The notes under the pieces were generated by a model, which was given only the letters and a program-made list of their open reading frames with translations, had not been told where the DNA came from and ran no database searches. Of a stretch of DNA of 64,000 bases, positions 15,706-25,247 are shown piece after piece. The position numbers and the translations under genes were made by a program. Source of the stretch: Serratia rhizosphaerae (GTDB lineage Bacteria; Pseudomonadota; Gammaproteobacteria; Enterobacterales; Enterobacteriaceae); assembly GCF_009817885.1 (NCBI RefSeq), contig NZ_CP041764.1, positions 992,001 to 1,056,000 on the forward strand, given 5' to 3'. Every line of letters begins with the position of its first letter. The first letter of the stretch is position 1.

Positions 15706-17589
15706 TTATTGCGGCTGTTGCTCCGCTGCGCCCATTTTGATCTTGGCATCCTTACGCAGATTCGCCAGCAGGGAATCGAAGGTTACGCCGACCGAACCTT
15801 CCTGCATTTTATCGCCGAAGGTCTTCATTTCCTCCGCCGACAGCGAACCAGGCTTGACCGTATCCAGCGCGATCAGCACCACGTTGTCCTGGCGGTCCTG
15901 CGACATGCCGTACACCGGCTTGCCCTGCTGCGGATGCGGCAGCGCAAAGACGCTCTCTTCCAGCGGTGCACCCTGCCCGGAACGGGTCATCTTTTGCGCC
16001 GCGCCAAAGCTCAGACCGGCCGCTTTCAACGCCTCGTCGCCTTTACCCTGTTTCAGCTCGGTCAACAGTTTCTCGCCCTGCAGTTTGGCCGCCTGCTGTG
16101 CCTTGTTGCGCTTCACCAGCTCGGCAACGCGCTCTTTCACCTTGTCAAACGGCTCAACGCCTTCCGCTTTATGGCCGGTGACGCGCACCACGAAGGCGCG
16201 GTCGCCCTCAACGGTGATCACATCGGAGTTGCTGCCCGGCGTGCCATTCTCGCCAATCAGCGAACCGTCGAAGACCGCCTGCACGACAGGTTTGAAGTTC
16301 AGCTCTGCCGGGATGTTATCGCGGGTAAACCAACCGGTTTGCGCCGCTTTAACGCCCGCCGCTTCTTCCGCCGAGGCCAGCGATTCGTTATCGTTGGTCG
16401 CCGCTTCACTCACTTTCTGCTGCAGCGCAAAGTAGGCATCCAGCGCTTTTTCCTGCTTTACCTTGGCGGCGATTGCATCACGCACTTCGCTCAGCGGCTT
16501 CAGCTTCTCCGCTTCGATATCGTTCAGACGCACAATCAGGTAGCCCACGGATGACTTCACCACGCCGGAAATCTGGCCTTTTTCGGTCAGGTTGGCCTGC
16601 TTCAGTTCGTCTGCTGTGGTATCCGGCTCCAGCCAGCCCAGCTCGCCACCGTTGCGCTTGGAGATGATATCGGTGGACTTCTCTTCCGCCAGCTTGGCGA
16701 AGTCTGCGCCTTTGTTCAATTCATCCAGCACCGCTTTGGCTTCCGCCTCGGTCTTCAGCTGGATAACGCTGTAGTTCTTGCGTTCCGGCTGGCCGAAGCT
16801 GCTTTTGTGCTGCTCGTAATAGCCGCTGATATCCGCATCGCTGACCGTGACCTTGCTTTGCATCGCCGCCGCGTCCATCGGGATATAGCTCACCTGCACC
16901 TGTTCAGGGGCAATAAAGCTGTTTTTGTTCTGGTCATAATAGGCTTTAAGCTCGTCATCGCTCGCGCTCTGCGTGGCCTGCAGCGCTTTGAGATCGATGG
17001 TCGCCAGGCGTATATCACGCTCTTGCAGCATCAGCGCCGCCATTGCGTCAGACTCGGCCGGCAGCACAAAGCCGGAGTGGCCGAACGCCTGAATAACCTG
17101 CTGGTTCACCAGCTGCTGGCGCATGGACTGCGCATAGTTGTCCGCGCTGTAGCCCATACGGGTAATCAAATCGAGATACTTGGCGTTATCAAACTGACCG
17201 TTAGTCTGGAAGTAAGGCGCTTTGCGGATAGCGTCCTTGACCTGGTCGTCGCTGATGCTCAGGCCCAGTTTTTTCGCATACTGGTCCAGCAGCATGTTAT
17301 CGATCAGCTGAGACAGCGTCTGACGACGCAGCTGCTGCATGTAGCCTTCATTACCGGCCAGCGCCGAGAACTGCTCGCCCAGCTGCTGCTGCATGCGGCT
17401 ACGTTCGCTCTGGAAAGCCTGTTCCAGCTTAGCGCGTTCGATCACCTCACCGTTGACTTTCGCTGCATAATCGCCGGAACCGCCGATCAGGTAGTTACCT
17501 ACCCCGGTCAAAACAAATGACAGGATGATCAGGGCCAGGATAATTTTGAGCACGACGTGGTTAGCAGCCGCGCGTAAACTGTCCATCAT
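15706..17589 (-). CDS. ppiD: Periplasmic folding chaperone PpiD
   Basis: 627 aa from MMDSLRAAANHVVLKIILAL, compared with 623 in E. coli. One N-terminal membrane helix (about 15-35) anchors a large periplasmic part. A SurA-like chaperone region (about 40-250) precedes a parvulin domain (about 265-360, SVIQLKTEAEAKAVLDELNK and GELGWLEPD). The E. coli parvulin domain is catalytically inactive and PpiD acts as a chaperone near the Sec translocon. It shares the window with SecDF-YajC and Tig. Confidence 0.96.
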   Translation of the reverse strand: MMDSLRAAANHVVLKIILALIILSFVLTGVGNYLIGGSGDYAAKVNGEVIERAKLEQAFQSERSRMQQQLGEQFSALAGNEGYMQQLRRQTLSQLIDNMLLDQYAKKLGLSISDDQVKDAIRKAPYFQTNGQFDNAKYLDLITRMGYSADNYAQSMRQQLVNQQVIQAFGHSGFVLPAESDAMAALMLQERDIRLATIDLKALQATQSASDDELKAYYDQNKNSFIAPEQVQVSYIPMDAAAMQSKVTVSDADISGYYEQHKSSFGQPERKNYSVIQLKTEAEAKAVLDELNKGADFAKLAEEKSTDIISKRNGGELGWLEPDTTADELKQANLTEKGQISGVVKSSVGYLIVRLNDIEAEKLKPLSEVRDAIAAKVKQEKALDAYFALQQKVSEAATNDNESLASAEEAAGVKAAQTGWFTRDNIPAELNFKPVVQAVFDGSLIGENGTPGSNSDVITVEGDRAFVVRVTGHKAEGVEPFDKVKERVAELVKRNKAQQAAKLQGEKLLTELKQGKGDEALKAAGLSFGAAQKMTRSGQGAPLEESVFALPHPQQGKPVYGMSQDRQDNVVLIALDTVKPGSLSAEEMKTFGDKMQEGSVGVTFDSLLANLRKDAKIKMGAAEQQPQ

Positions 17590-17652
17590 AGTGTGACAAC
17601 ACTCCGCTGTGATGTGGATTGACAACCCTTGTGGCAGGCTTCCCTGCGACAA

Positions 17653-17683
17653 AAATAAAAAAAAGCGCATCAGTTCGATGCGC
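17653..17683 (-). terminator. Terminator of hupB
   Basis: Stem GCGCATC / GATGCGC with a 5-nt loop followed on the minus strand by eight Ts, then ATTTTT. It lies between hupB and ppiD and insulates the two genes. Confidence 0.88.
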
Positions 17684-17768
17684 CTTGTATCTTACCTTAC
17701 CAGCTCCGTTGCGTCAGGTGATTGTTTTAACACAACCCCCGATGACGGCAACCGGCCAGACGCGGCAA

Positions 17769-18041
17769 TCAGTTTACCGCGTCTTTCAGCGCTTTACCTG
17801 CGCGGAAGGCCGGCACTTTGGCAGCAGCAATCTTGATCTCTTTACCTGTCTGCGGGTTACGGCCGGTACGGGCTGAACGCTCACGCACGGTAAAAGAACC
17901 GAAACCAACCAGAGCAACGTCATCCCCTTCCTTCAAGGAATCGGTAACGGATGCGATAATCGCATCTAAAGCACGTCCAGCTGCCGCTTTGGAAATATCA
18001 GCACCTGCGGCAATTTTGTCGATCAGTTGTGACTTATTCAC
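17769..18041 (-). CDS. hupB: DNA-binding protein HU-beta
   Basis: 90 aa, the standard HU length. The start is GTG (VNKSQLIDKIAAG), as I recall for E. coli hupB. The ATG 11 codons upstream would add residues absent from the family, and an AGAGGGG ribosome site fits the GTG. The IHF/HU dimer fold and the DNA-binding arm motif GRNPQTGKEI (about 55-64) are intact. It bends and compacts DNA as a dimer with HU-alpha. It sits 220 bp downstream of lon with its own terminator. Confidence 0.97.
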   Translation of the reverse strand: MNKSQLIDKIAAGADISKAAAGRALDAIIASVTDSLKEGDDVALVGFGSFTVRERSARTGRNPQTGKEIKIAAAKVPAFRAGKALKDAVN

Positions 18042-18191
18042 TCTATCATCCCCTCTAGAATTCTCTCGTCGCACCGAAAAATCCCTACGGTATGCGACAG
18101 CGCAGCTGTTATATCAATCCCGTCGAAACTTGGCAAGCCGCCAGCGGTAGCGCGGCTAACGCCAATCGACAGTGATCTAACTTAGCGGGAC

Positions 18192-18227
18192 AAAAAAACG
18201 CTGGCAAGTCCGAATTGACCTGCCAGC
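18192..18227 (-). terminator. Terminator of lon
   Basis: On the minus strand GCTGGCAGGTC pairs with GACTTGCCAGC (one G-T pair, 6-nt loop) and is followed by GTTTTTTTG. It is 34 bp past the lon stop. Confidence 0.85.
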
Positions 18228-18260
18228 ATAAGTTTTATCAATGTATTTTGCGATACGTCA

Positions 18261-20615
18261 CTATTTCGCCGCTACCGGCTGGGCGCCGAAGGCCGGATTC
18301 TGCAGGGCAATCTCCAACACTTCATCGATTTTCTGCACCGGATGAATTTCCAGATCGGCGATGACGTTATCCGGGATCTCTTCCAAATCACGTTTGTTTT
18401 CGTAAGGAATCAATACCGTTTTGATGCCGCCGCGATGCGCCGCCAGCAGCTTCTCTTTCAGCCCGCCAATCGGCAGCACCTGGCCGCGCAGCGTGATCTC
18501 ACCGGTCATCGCCACATCGGCGCGCACCGGGTTGCCGGTCAGGCAGGAGACCAGCGCGGTGCACATGGCGGTACCGGCGCTTGGGCCATCCTTCGGCGTC
18601 GCGCCTTCCGGCACGTGCACGTGGATATCGCGTTTTTCATAGAAATCGGCGTTGATGCCCAGCTTCTCGGCACGGGCGCGCACCACGGTCAGCGCAGCCT
18701 GAATCGATTCCTGCATCACTTCACCCAGAGAACCGGTGTAAGTCAGCTTGCCTTTGCCTGGCACGCAGGCGGTTTCAATGGTCAGCAGATCGCCGCCCAC
18801 TTCCGTCCACGCCAGACCGGTTACCTGGCCCACGCGGTTTTCGGTATCCGCACGGCCATAGTCCACGCGCTGCACGCCGAGGTAGTCTTTCAGGTTGTCG
18901 CCGTTGATTTCAATATGCTTGAGCTTCTTGTCCATCAACAGGGCTTTGACCGCCTTACGGCACAGCTTGGAGATTTCACGCTCCAGGCTACGCACCCCGG
19001 CTTCACGGGTGTAGTAACGGATGATGCCGATAATGGCGCTGTCATCCACCGTCAGCTCGTTCTTTTTCAGCGCGTTGCGCTCGATCTGCTTCGGCAGCAG
19101 GTGCTGCTTGGCGATGTTGAGCTTTTCGTCTTCGGTATAGCCGGACAGACGGATCACTTCCATACGGTCCAGCAGCGGCGCCGGAATATTCATCGAGTTA
19201 GAGGTGGCGACGAACATCACGTCGGACAGATCGTAATCCACTTCCAGATAGTGATCGTTAAACGCCACGTTCTGTTCCGGATCCAGCACTTCCAGCAGTG
19301 CCGACGCCGGATCGCCGCGCATGTCGGACGACATCTTGTCGATCTCGTCAAGCAGGAACAGCGGGTTTTTCACCCCGACCTTGGCCATTTTCTGGATCAG
19401 TTTGCCCGGCATGGAGCCGATATAGGTGCGGCGGTGGCCGCGGATTTCCGCTTCATCACGCACGCCGCCCAGCGCCATACGCACATACTGACGGCCGGTC
19501 GCCTTGGCAATTGACTGCCCCAGCGAGGTTTTACCCACCCCCGGCGGCCCCACCAGACACAGGATCGGCCCTTTGATTTTGCTGACGCGACTTTGCACCG
19601 CAAGATACTCGAGGATGCGGTCTTTCACCCGCTCCAGGCCGTAGTGGTCGGTATCGAGCACCTCCTGCGCCTTGACCAGGTCTTTTTTCACCTTACTGCG
19701 CGCAGTCCACGGCACCTGCAGCATCCAGTCGATATAGCCGCGCACCACGGTGGCTTCGGCCGACATCGGCGACATCATTTTCAGCTTCTGCAGTTCCGCT
19801 TCGGTTTTCTCACGCGCCTCTTTCGGCATTTTCGACGCGTCGATCTTGCGCTTCAGCGCTTCATATTCGTCCGGCGCATCGTCCATTTCGCCCAGCTCTT
19901 TCTGAATGGCCTTCATCTGCTCATTCAGGTAGTACTCGCGCTGGCTCTTTTCCATCTGTTTCTTGACGCGATTGCGGATGCGTTTCTCTACCTGCAGCAG
20001 GTCGATTTCCGACTCCATCATCGCCATCAGATATTCGAGGCGTTCGGAAACGTCAGACATTTCCAGCACTGATTGCTTATCGCCAAGTTTCAACGGCATA
20101 TGCGCGGCAATAGTGTCCGCCAGGCGCGCCGCGTCGTCGATGCTGTTCAGCGAAGTCAGCACCTCCGGCGGGATTTTTTTGTTCAGTTTGATATAGCCTT
20201 CAAACTGATTGATTGCGGTGCGTACCAGCACTTCCTGCTCGCGCTCGTCGATGGCCGGCGAGTCAAGATATTCCGCCTGTGCGGCAAAGTGTTCGCCGCT
20301 GTCGGACAGCGTGGTGATGCGTGCGCGCTGCAGGCCTTCCACCAGCACTTTTACCGTGCCGTCCGGCAGTTTCAGCATCTGCAGAATGGACGCTACGGTA
20401 CCGACGGAAAACAGGTCGTTAATGCCAGGTTCATCCGTTGAGGCCTCTTTCTGTGCCACCAGCATGATCTTTTTATCGTGATCCATTGCGGCTTCGAGGC
20501 ACCGAATCGATTTTTCCCGGCCAACAAATAACGGGATCACCATGTGCGGATAAACCACCACGTCGCGCAACGGCAGGACAGGGATTTCAATGCGTTCGGA
20601 ACGCTCAGGGTTCAT
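18261..20615 (-). CDS. lon: ATP-dependent protease Lon
   Basis: 784 aa, the same length as E. coli Lon. The N-terminal substrate domain (about 1-305) contains a coiled coil. The AAA+ module has Walker A GPPGVGKTS and Walker B FLLDEIDKM. The C-terminal Ser-Lys protease has the catalytic Ser in PKDGPSAGTAM and the Lys in GGLKEKLLAAHRGG. The hexamer degrades damaged proteins and regulators such as SulA. A sigma-32-type promoter is visible upstream. Confidence 0.99.
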   Translation of the reverse strand: MNPERSERIEIPVLPLRDVVVYPHMVIPLFVGREKSIRCLEAAMDHDKKIMLVAQKEASTDEPGINDLFSVGTVASILQMLKLPDGTVKVLVEGLQRARITTLSDSGEHFAAQAEYLDSPAIDEREQEVLVRTAINQFEGYIKLNKKIPPEVLTSLNSIDDAARLADTIAAHMPLKLGDKQSVLEMSDVSERLEYLMAMMESEIDLLQVEKRIRNRVKKQMEKSQREYYLNEQMKAIQKELGEMDDAPDEYEALKRKIDASKMPKEAREKTEAELQKLKMMSPMSAEATVVRGYIDWMLQVPWTARSKVKKDLVKAQEVLDTDHYGLERVKDRILEYLAVQSRVSKIKGPILCLVGPPGVGKTSLGQSIAKATGRQYVRMALGGVRDEAEIRGHRRTYIGSMPGKLIQKMAKVGVKNPLFLLDEIDKMSSDMRGDPASALLEVLDPEQNVAFNDHYLEVDYDLSDVMFVATSNSMNIPAPLLDRMEVIRLSGYTEDEKLNIAKQHLLPKQIERNALKKNELTVDDSAIIGIIRYYTREAGVRSLEREISKLCRKAVKALLMDKKLKHIEINGDNLKDYLGVQRVDYGRADTENRVGQVTGLAWTEVGGDLLTIETACVPGKGKLTYTGSLGEVMQESIQAALTVVRARAEKLGINADFYEKRDIHVHVPEGATPKDGPSAGTAMCTALVSCLTGNPVRADVAMTGEITLRGQVLPIGGLKEKLLAAHRGGIKTVLIPYENKRDLEEIPDNVIADLEIHPVQKIDEVLEIALQNPAFGAQPVAAK

Positions 20616-20706
20616 AGAGCTCTCTCTTAGTTTAATTTCCGCCAGGATTGAGGGGGAATCTCATGAGACGCAGGCAATCAACGTTTCATAAAACCATTTA
20701 TTGAGT

Positions 20707-20734
20707 ATATGGGGATAAATCTCTGACATTCAAC
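20707..20734 (-). promoter_or_regulatory. Heat-shock (sigma-32) promoter of lon
   Basis: The minus strand shows GTTGAA at 20734-20729 and CCCCATAT at 20714-20707, separated by 14 nt. These fit the RpoH consensus CTTGAA and CCCCATNT at correct spacing. It lies about 92 bp before the lon ATG, as expected for a known heat-shock gene. Confidence 0.82.
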
Positions 20735-20748
20735 GTCCAGAATGCAGG

Positions 20749-20780
20749 AAAAAAAAATGGGAGATAAAATCCCCCATTTT
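20749..20780 (-). terminator. Terminator of clpX
   Basis: Stem AAAATGGGAGAT / ATCCCCCATTTT with a 2-3-nt loop. The minus strand continues into a run of at least nine Ts. It separates clpX from the lon promoter. Confidence 0.88.
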
Positions 20781-20809
20781 ACGATTAACCTGATGGTTTA
20801 ACTGGCGAA

Positions 20810-22081
20810 TTATTCGCCGGATGCCTGCGCTTCCGGTTTGCCGTAAATCAGCAGCGGTTTGGACTGGCCGTCAATCACCGATTCGTCAATCACCACTTTG
20901 TCGACGCTTTCCAGCGACGGCAGATCGTACATGGTATCCAGCAGCGCGCCTTCTACGATAGAACGCAGGCCGCGGGCGCCGGTTTTACGCGCCATGGCTT
21001 TCTTGGCGATGGTATTCAGCGCTTCATCGCGGAACTCCAGCTCGACGCCTTCCAGATTGAACAACGCCTGATACTGCTTGGTCAGGGCGTTTTTCGGCTC
21101 TTTCAGGATCTGAATCAGCGCTTCTTCGCTCAGCTCGCTCAGCGTCGCCACCACCGGCAGACGGCCGATGAACTCAGGGATCAGACCGAACTTGATCAGA
21201 TCTTCCGGCTCCGCCTGCAGCAGCAGTTCGCCTTCGGTTGCCTTTTCAGACTCGCCCTTCACCGTCGCACCGAAGCCAATACCGGAACCGGTGTTGACCC
21301 GCTGGCCAATCACCTTATCCAGGCCGGCGAACGCGCCGCCGCAGATAAACAGGATCTTGGAGGTATCGACCTGCAGGAACTCCTGCTGCGGATGCTTGCG
21401 GCCGCCCTGCGGCGGCACGGCGGCGACGGTGCCTTCGATCAGCTTCAGCAGCGCCTGCTGCACGCCCTCGCCCGACACGTCGCGGGTAATCGACGGGTTG
21501 TCAGACTTGCGGGAAATTTTATCGATTTCATCGATATAGACGATGCCGCGCTGCGCTTTTTGCACGTCGTAGTCACATTTCTGCAACAGCTTCTGGATAA
21601 TATTCTCCACGTCCTCGCCCACGTAACCGGCTTCGGTCAGCGTGGTGGCGTCGGCCATGGTGAACGGCACATCCAGGAAGCGCGCCAGCGTTTCCGCCAG
21701 CAGCGTTTTGCCGCTGCCGGTCGGGCCGATCAGCAGGATGTTGCTTTTGCCCAGCTCGATACCGTTGCTGGTATCGCCATTGCGCAGACGCTTGTAGTGG
21801 TTATACACCGCAACCGCCAGCACTTTCTTCGCCTGCTCCTGCCCGATAACGTAATCATCCAGGTGGTTGCGGATCTCGTGCGGCGTCGGCAGCGCACTGC
21901 GCTCACGATGCGGGGCAACTTCTTTAATCTCTTCGCGAATAATGTCGTTACACAGGTCAACACATTCATCGCAGATATACACTGACGGACCGGCAATCAG
22001 CTTACGCACTTCATGCTGGCTTTTGCCGCAGAAAGAGCAGTACAGCAGCTTTCCTGAACCGTCTTTGCGCTTATCTGTCAT
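20810..22081 (-). CDS. clpX: ClpX ATPase subunit of ClpXP
   Basis: 423 aa from MTDKRKDGSGKLLYC. The upstream extension of the frame was rejected because ClpX begins here in E. coli (424 aa). The N-terminal zinc-binding domain has CSFC and CDEC. The AAA+ domain has Walker A GPTGSGKT and Walker B VYIDEIDKI. A conserved IGF loop (GSGIGFGA) docks onto ClpP. It unfolds tagged proteins for ClpP. It follows clpP by 161 bp, as in E. coli. Confidence 0.99.
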   Translation of the reverse strand: MTDKRKDGSGKLLYCSFCGKSQHEVRKLIAGPSVYICDECVDLCNDIIREEIKEVAPHRERSALPTPHEIRNHLDDYVIGQEQAKKVLAVAVYNHYKRLRNGDTSNGIELGKSNILLIGPTGSGKTLLAETLARFLDVPFTMADATTLTEAGYVGEDVENIIQKLLQKCDYDVQKAQRGIVYIDEIDKISRKSDNPSITRDVSGEGVQQALLKLIEGTVAAVPPQGGRKHPQQEFLQVDTSKILFICGGAFAGLDKVIGQRVNTGSGIGFGATVKGESEKATEGELLLQAEPEDLIKFGLIPEFIGRLPVVATLSELSEEALIQILKEPKNALTKQYQALFNLEGVELEFRDEALNTIAKKAMARKTGARGLRSIVEGALLDTMYDLPSLESVDKVVIDESVIDGQSKPLLIYGKPEAQASGE

Positions 22082-22242
22082 CAGTAAACCTCTTCTTTTG
22101 TCTTTGTCCCGCAGGAAAATCATGGCGGCAGTGCGCCCAAACAAATACCGGGGAACGCCGATAATGCTGTTCAGAGCGGAATTATCCGCTCTGATTACTA
22201 TAGTCTATCGGCTCGCACTTAACGCTCGCCTACCGCGTAGCC

Positions 22243-22866
22243 TTAGCTGCGGTGCGTCAGAATGCCGTCGACCAGACCGTATTCTACCGATTCTTCCGCG
22301 GTCATAAAGCGATCGCGCTCGGTATCACGCTCGATCTGCTCCAGTGATTGGCCGGTATGCTTGGCCATCAGTTCATTCATCCGCGACTTCACGTTCAGAA
22401 TTTCACGCGCGTGGATTTCAATATCCGTCGCCTGCCCCTGGAAACCACCCAGCGGCTGGTGAATCATCACCCGGGAGTTCGGCAGGCAGAAACGCTTGCC
22501 TTTGGTGCCCGCAGTCAGCAGGAACGACCCCATCGAGCAGGCCTGCCCCATACAGATCGTGCTGACATCCGGCTTGATAAACTGCATGGTGTCATAGATT
22601 GACATGCCGGCAGTGATCACGCCACCCGGTGAGTTGATGTACAGGAAAATGTCTTTTTCCGGGCTTTCCGCTTCCAGGAACAGCATCTGCGCCACGATCA
22701 GGTTGGCCATATGGTCTTCAACCTGGCCGGTCAGGAAAATAATGCGCTCTTTCAGCAGGCGGGAATAGATGTCGTAAGAACGCTCCCCGCGTGAAGTCTG
22801 CTCCACCACCATCGGCACCAGTGCCATGTTAGGTGCAAATTGATCTCGTTCGCCACTGTATGACAT
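22243..22866 (-). CDS. clpP: ClpP protease subunit
   Basis: 207 aa, as in E. coli, including an N-terminal propeptide of about 14 residues. The serine protease triad is Ser111 (GQACSMGS), His136 (MIHQPLGG) and Asp185 (TERDRF). Two heptameric rings form the degradation chamber for ClpX and ClpA substrates. It lies between tig and clpX with its own ribosome site (TAGGAGACGGT). Confidence 0.99.
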   Translation of the reverse strand: MSYSGERDQFAPNMALVPMVVEQTSRGERSYDIYSRLLKERIIFLTGQVEDHMANLIVAQMLFLEAESPEKDIFLYINSPGGVITAGMSIYDTMQFIKPDVSTICMGQACSMGSFLLTAGTKGKRFCLPNSRVMIHQPLGGFQGQATDIEIHAREILNVKSRMNELMAKHTGQSLEQIERDTERDRFMTAEESVEYGLVDGILTHRS

Positions 22867-23184
22867 TACCGTCTCCTAATAGAAATTGCCTTGGCGCCAT
22901 TGTTTGCTGATTCTACTTGAGAACAGCCACGCTGACCATGCTCAACCATTCAACCGCGCCACATGACCTGACGGTCGTTATCATCCCACGCTCGGCAAAC
23001 AACCCTCTGAGTACTTCAGTTGGGGGGCAACGGCGGGAATTTCAAGCCCGGTGCGCCATTTTCCCTGCCGATCTCTGCGGCAACGCCACATCACCATCAT
23101 GCCTGCAAATACCGCAGGCAACAGGATAAATATAGTGCATATTATTGCGCTTAACCTGAGATTAATCAGCAACGTGGCAAAAAG
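22867..23184. other. tig-clpP intergenic region with a doubtful small membrane ORF
   Basis: This region carries the clpP promoter, which I cannot place confidently. On the minus strand at 22981-23172 an open frame could encode 63 aa with one very hydrophobic stretch (IICTIFILLPAVFAGMMVMW) followed by Arg/Lys. The only in-frame start is TTG without a ribosome site, so I do not call a gene. If translated it would be a one-helix inner-membrane protein. Confidence 0.3.
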
Positions 23185-23214
23185 AAAAGCCCGTAACCAA
23201 AGTTACGGGCTTTT
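23185..23214. terminator. Terminator of tig
   Basis: Stem AAAAGCCCGTAAC / GTTACGGGCTTTT with loop CAAA and T runs on both sides. It is 43 bp beyond the tig stop. Confidence 0.88.
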
Positions 23215-23256
23215 TCAGATAACGGCCGGGCATGTCGCCATCGCCCGGCTCAGACA

Positions 23257-24561
23257 TTACGCCTGTTGAGTCTGGTTCATCAGCTCGCTGAAAGTGGTCG
23301 CTTTTTCAGTCACTTTCGCGTTAGACAGCAGGGTTTCCACCGCTTGCTCTTCCAGAGCCACGTTACGCATGTTGTTCATCAGCTCTTTGTTTTTGCTGTA
23401 GAACTCGATAACTTCGCTTGGATCTTCGTAAGCGGAAGCCATCTCATCGATCAGCGCTTTCACGCGGTCTTCGTCAGCTTTCAGCTCGTTGGTGCTGATC
23501 ACTTCGCCCAGCAGCAGGCCGACGACAACGCGACGCTTAGCCTGTTCTTCGAACAGTTCACGCGGCAGTTCCAGCGCTTGCTGCTCGTTGCCGCCGAAAC
23601 GCTGTGCAGCCTGACGGCGCAGCACGTCGATTTCGCCGTCGATCAGTGCAGCAGGCACGTCGATGTCGTTAGCGTTGACCAGGCCGTCGATAACCTGAGT
23701 CTTGACGCGGTTACGCACGGCGCCTTTCAGCTCGCGCTCCATGTTTTTACGCACTTCCGCGCGCAGACCGTCAACAGAACCATCCGCCACGCCGAAACGC
23801 TGGATGAATTCTTCGGTCAGCTCAGGCAGCTCGCGCTCTTCCACTTTCTTCAGCACGATGGCGAACTTGGCGGCTTTACCCTTCAGGTTCTCAGCGTGGT
23901 AGTCTTCCGGGAAGTTAACGTCGATGGTGAACTCTTCACCGGCCTTGTGACCCACCAGACCTTCTTCGAAGCCCGGGATCATGCGGCCCTGGCCCATCGC
24001 CAGAACGAAGTCTGCCGCTTTGCCGCCTTCAAACTCTTCACCGTCGATAGAACCAGAGAAATCAACGGTCACGCGGTCTTCAGCTTCAACGGCGCGATCG
24101 GTGTCTTTCCAGGTCGCCTGCTGCTTACGCAGGGTGTCGAGCATGGTGTCAACATCAGCGTCGTTGACTTCAACCACTGGTTTTTCAACTTCGATGTTTT
24201 CCAGGCCTTTCAGCTCAACTTCCGGATACACTTCGAATTCAACGGTGTAGCTGAAATCTTCGCCTTCCTTGTACTCGCCCGGCACGTAGTTTGGCGCGCC
24301 AGCCGGGTTAATTTTTTCTTTGATGATCGCGTCAACGAAGTTGCGCTGCATCAGATCGCCCAGCACGTCTTGACGAACAGAGGCGCCATAACGCTGCTCA
24401 ACGATGTTCATCGGCACTTTGCCCTTGCGGAAACCGTCGATACGCACGCTTTTCGCTGCGTTGATCAGCTCTTTTTTCACCGCCTGCGCGATAACATCAG
24501 CAGGTACGGTGATAGAAAGACGGCGCCCAAGGCCTTGAGTGGTTTCTACTGAAACTTGCAT
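23257..24561 (-). CDS. tig: Trigger factor
   Basis: 434 aa; E. coli Tig has 432. The N-terminal ribosome-binding domain carries the signature GFRKGKVPMNIV (about 44-55). The FKBP-type prolyl isomerase domain (about 150-245) contains VTVDFSGSIDGEEFEGG, and the C-terminal part forms the chaperone cradle. It binds ribosomal protein uL23 at the exit tunnel and shields nascent chains. It stands upstream of clpP-clpX-lon, the conserved proteostasis block. Confidence 0.98.
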   Translation of the reverse strand: MQVSVETTQGLGRRLSITVPADVIAQAVKKELINAAKSVRIDGFRKGKVPMNIVEQRYGASVRQDVLGDLMQRNFVDAIIKEKINPAGAPNYVPGEYKEGEDFSYTVEFEVYPEVELKGLENIEVEKPVVEVNDADVDTMLDTLRKQQATWKDTDRAVEAEDRVTVDFSGSIDGEEFEGGKAADFVLAMGQGRMIPGFEEGLVGHKAGEEFTIDVNFPEDYHAENLKGKAAKFAIVLKKVEERELPELTEEFIQRFGVADGSVDGLRAEVRKNMERELKGAVRNRVKTQVIDGLVNANDIDVPAALIDGEIDVLRRQAAQRFGGNEQQALELPRELFEEQAKRRVVVGLLLGEVISTNELKADEDRVKALIDEMASAYEDPSEVIEFYSKNKELMNNMRNVALEEQAVETLLSNAKVTEKATTFSELMNQTQQA

Positions 24562-24920
24562 CTTGTTACCTCAAAAAAATCACAGTGCTCGGTCGACTCC
24601 GTTCCAAGAACCAGGACGGCTGCATTACAGAACCGAGTTCCCTGATGCCGAGAGCGTCCCGAAACCATTCCGGAAAAATAAGACGCGACATTATAGCGGC
24701 GCATGCGAGGCGAGTCGAGGAAAGCCGGGCGGCTGTAACGCGTTAAAATTCACACTTTTGCTGATTTTTGGCAAAAAAACGCGCCTGCCGACCGCTTTGA
24801 CCGCGCTGCAGGCAATAAACCGCGTCGTCGTCAAAAACAGAAACGGCCCGCAGGCCGTTTCAAAATTCGTCTGTAGTAATACCCTAAATCGCGGCTAAAG
24901 TTCCACTGCCGCGTCAGCTT
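24562..24920. other. bolA-tig intergenic region
   Basis: About 360 bp without a credible gene. It holds the bolA terminator near its right end and must contain the tig promoter. No further named motif is visible. Confidence 0.5.
24841..24860 (-). terminator. Terminator of bolA
   Basis: Stem AAACGGCC / GGCCGTTT with a CGCA loop. The minus strand continues CTGTTTTTG. It is 60 bp past the bolA stop. Confidence 0.7.
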
Positions 24921-25247
24921 TTATACGTCCGGCCAGGGTTCCGGCGTCGCGCCGCGACAAGGCGGCGAAGCGAGTACGGTATCCTGCAGCCCTTCCCACT
25001 CTTTCAGGGTGTAGGTATGCAGCGCCAGCGCGTGCACGCCGTTGGCCAGCTCATCCGCCAACACGCCGTAGATTGAACGGTGACGCGTCAGAAAGCGTTC
25101 GCCGACGAAGCGATCGCTAACCAATACCACCTTAAAGTGGCTTTCTGAACCCGCCGGAACGTTGTGACGATAACTTTCATCAACCACTTCCAGATACGCG
25201 GGCTCAAACGCCGCCCTTAACTTTGCTTCTATTTGCTCGCGAATCAT
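24921..25247 (-). CDS. bolA: BolA-family stress morphogene
   Basis: 108 aa with the class II KH-like BolA fold. The conserved helix-turn region includes FVGERFLTRHRSIYGVLADEL and the His in HALALHTYT. E. coli BolA acts as a transcriptional regulator of cell shape in stationary phase and stress, and with monothiol glutaredoxin binds a 2Fe-2S cluster. It is divergent from yajG, the same order as in E. coli. Confidence 0.96.
   Translation of the reverse strand: MIREQIEAKLRAAFEPAYLEVVDESYRHNVPAGSESHFKVVLVSDRFVGERFLTRHRSIYGVLADELANGVHALALHTYTLKEWEGLQDTVLASPPCRGATPEPWPDV

Noticed and set aside
18042..18074. ATG start 11 codons upstream of hupB
   Set aside because: It would add residues found in no HU protein. 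The GTG start has a good ribosome site and gives the standard 90 aa.
18342..19514. 390-codon open frame antisense to lon
   Set aside because: Opposite the conserved AAA+ and protease domains of lon. It has no domain or ribosome site of its own.
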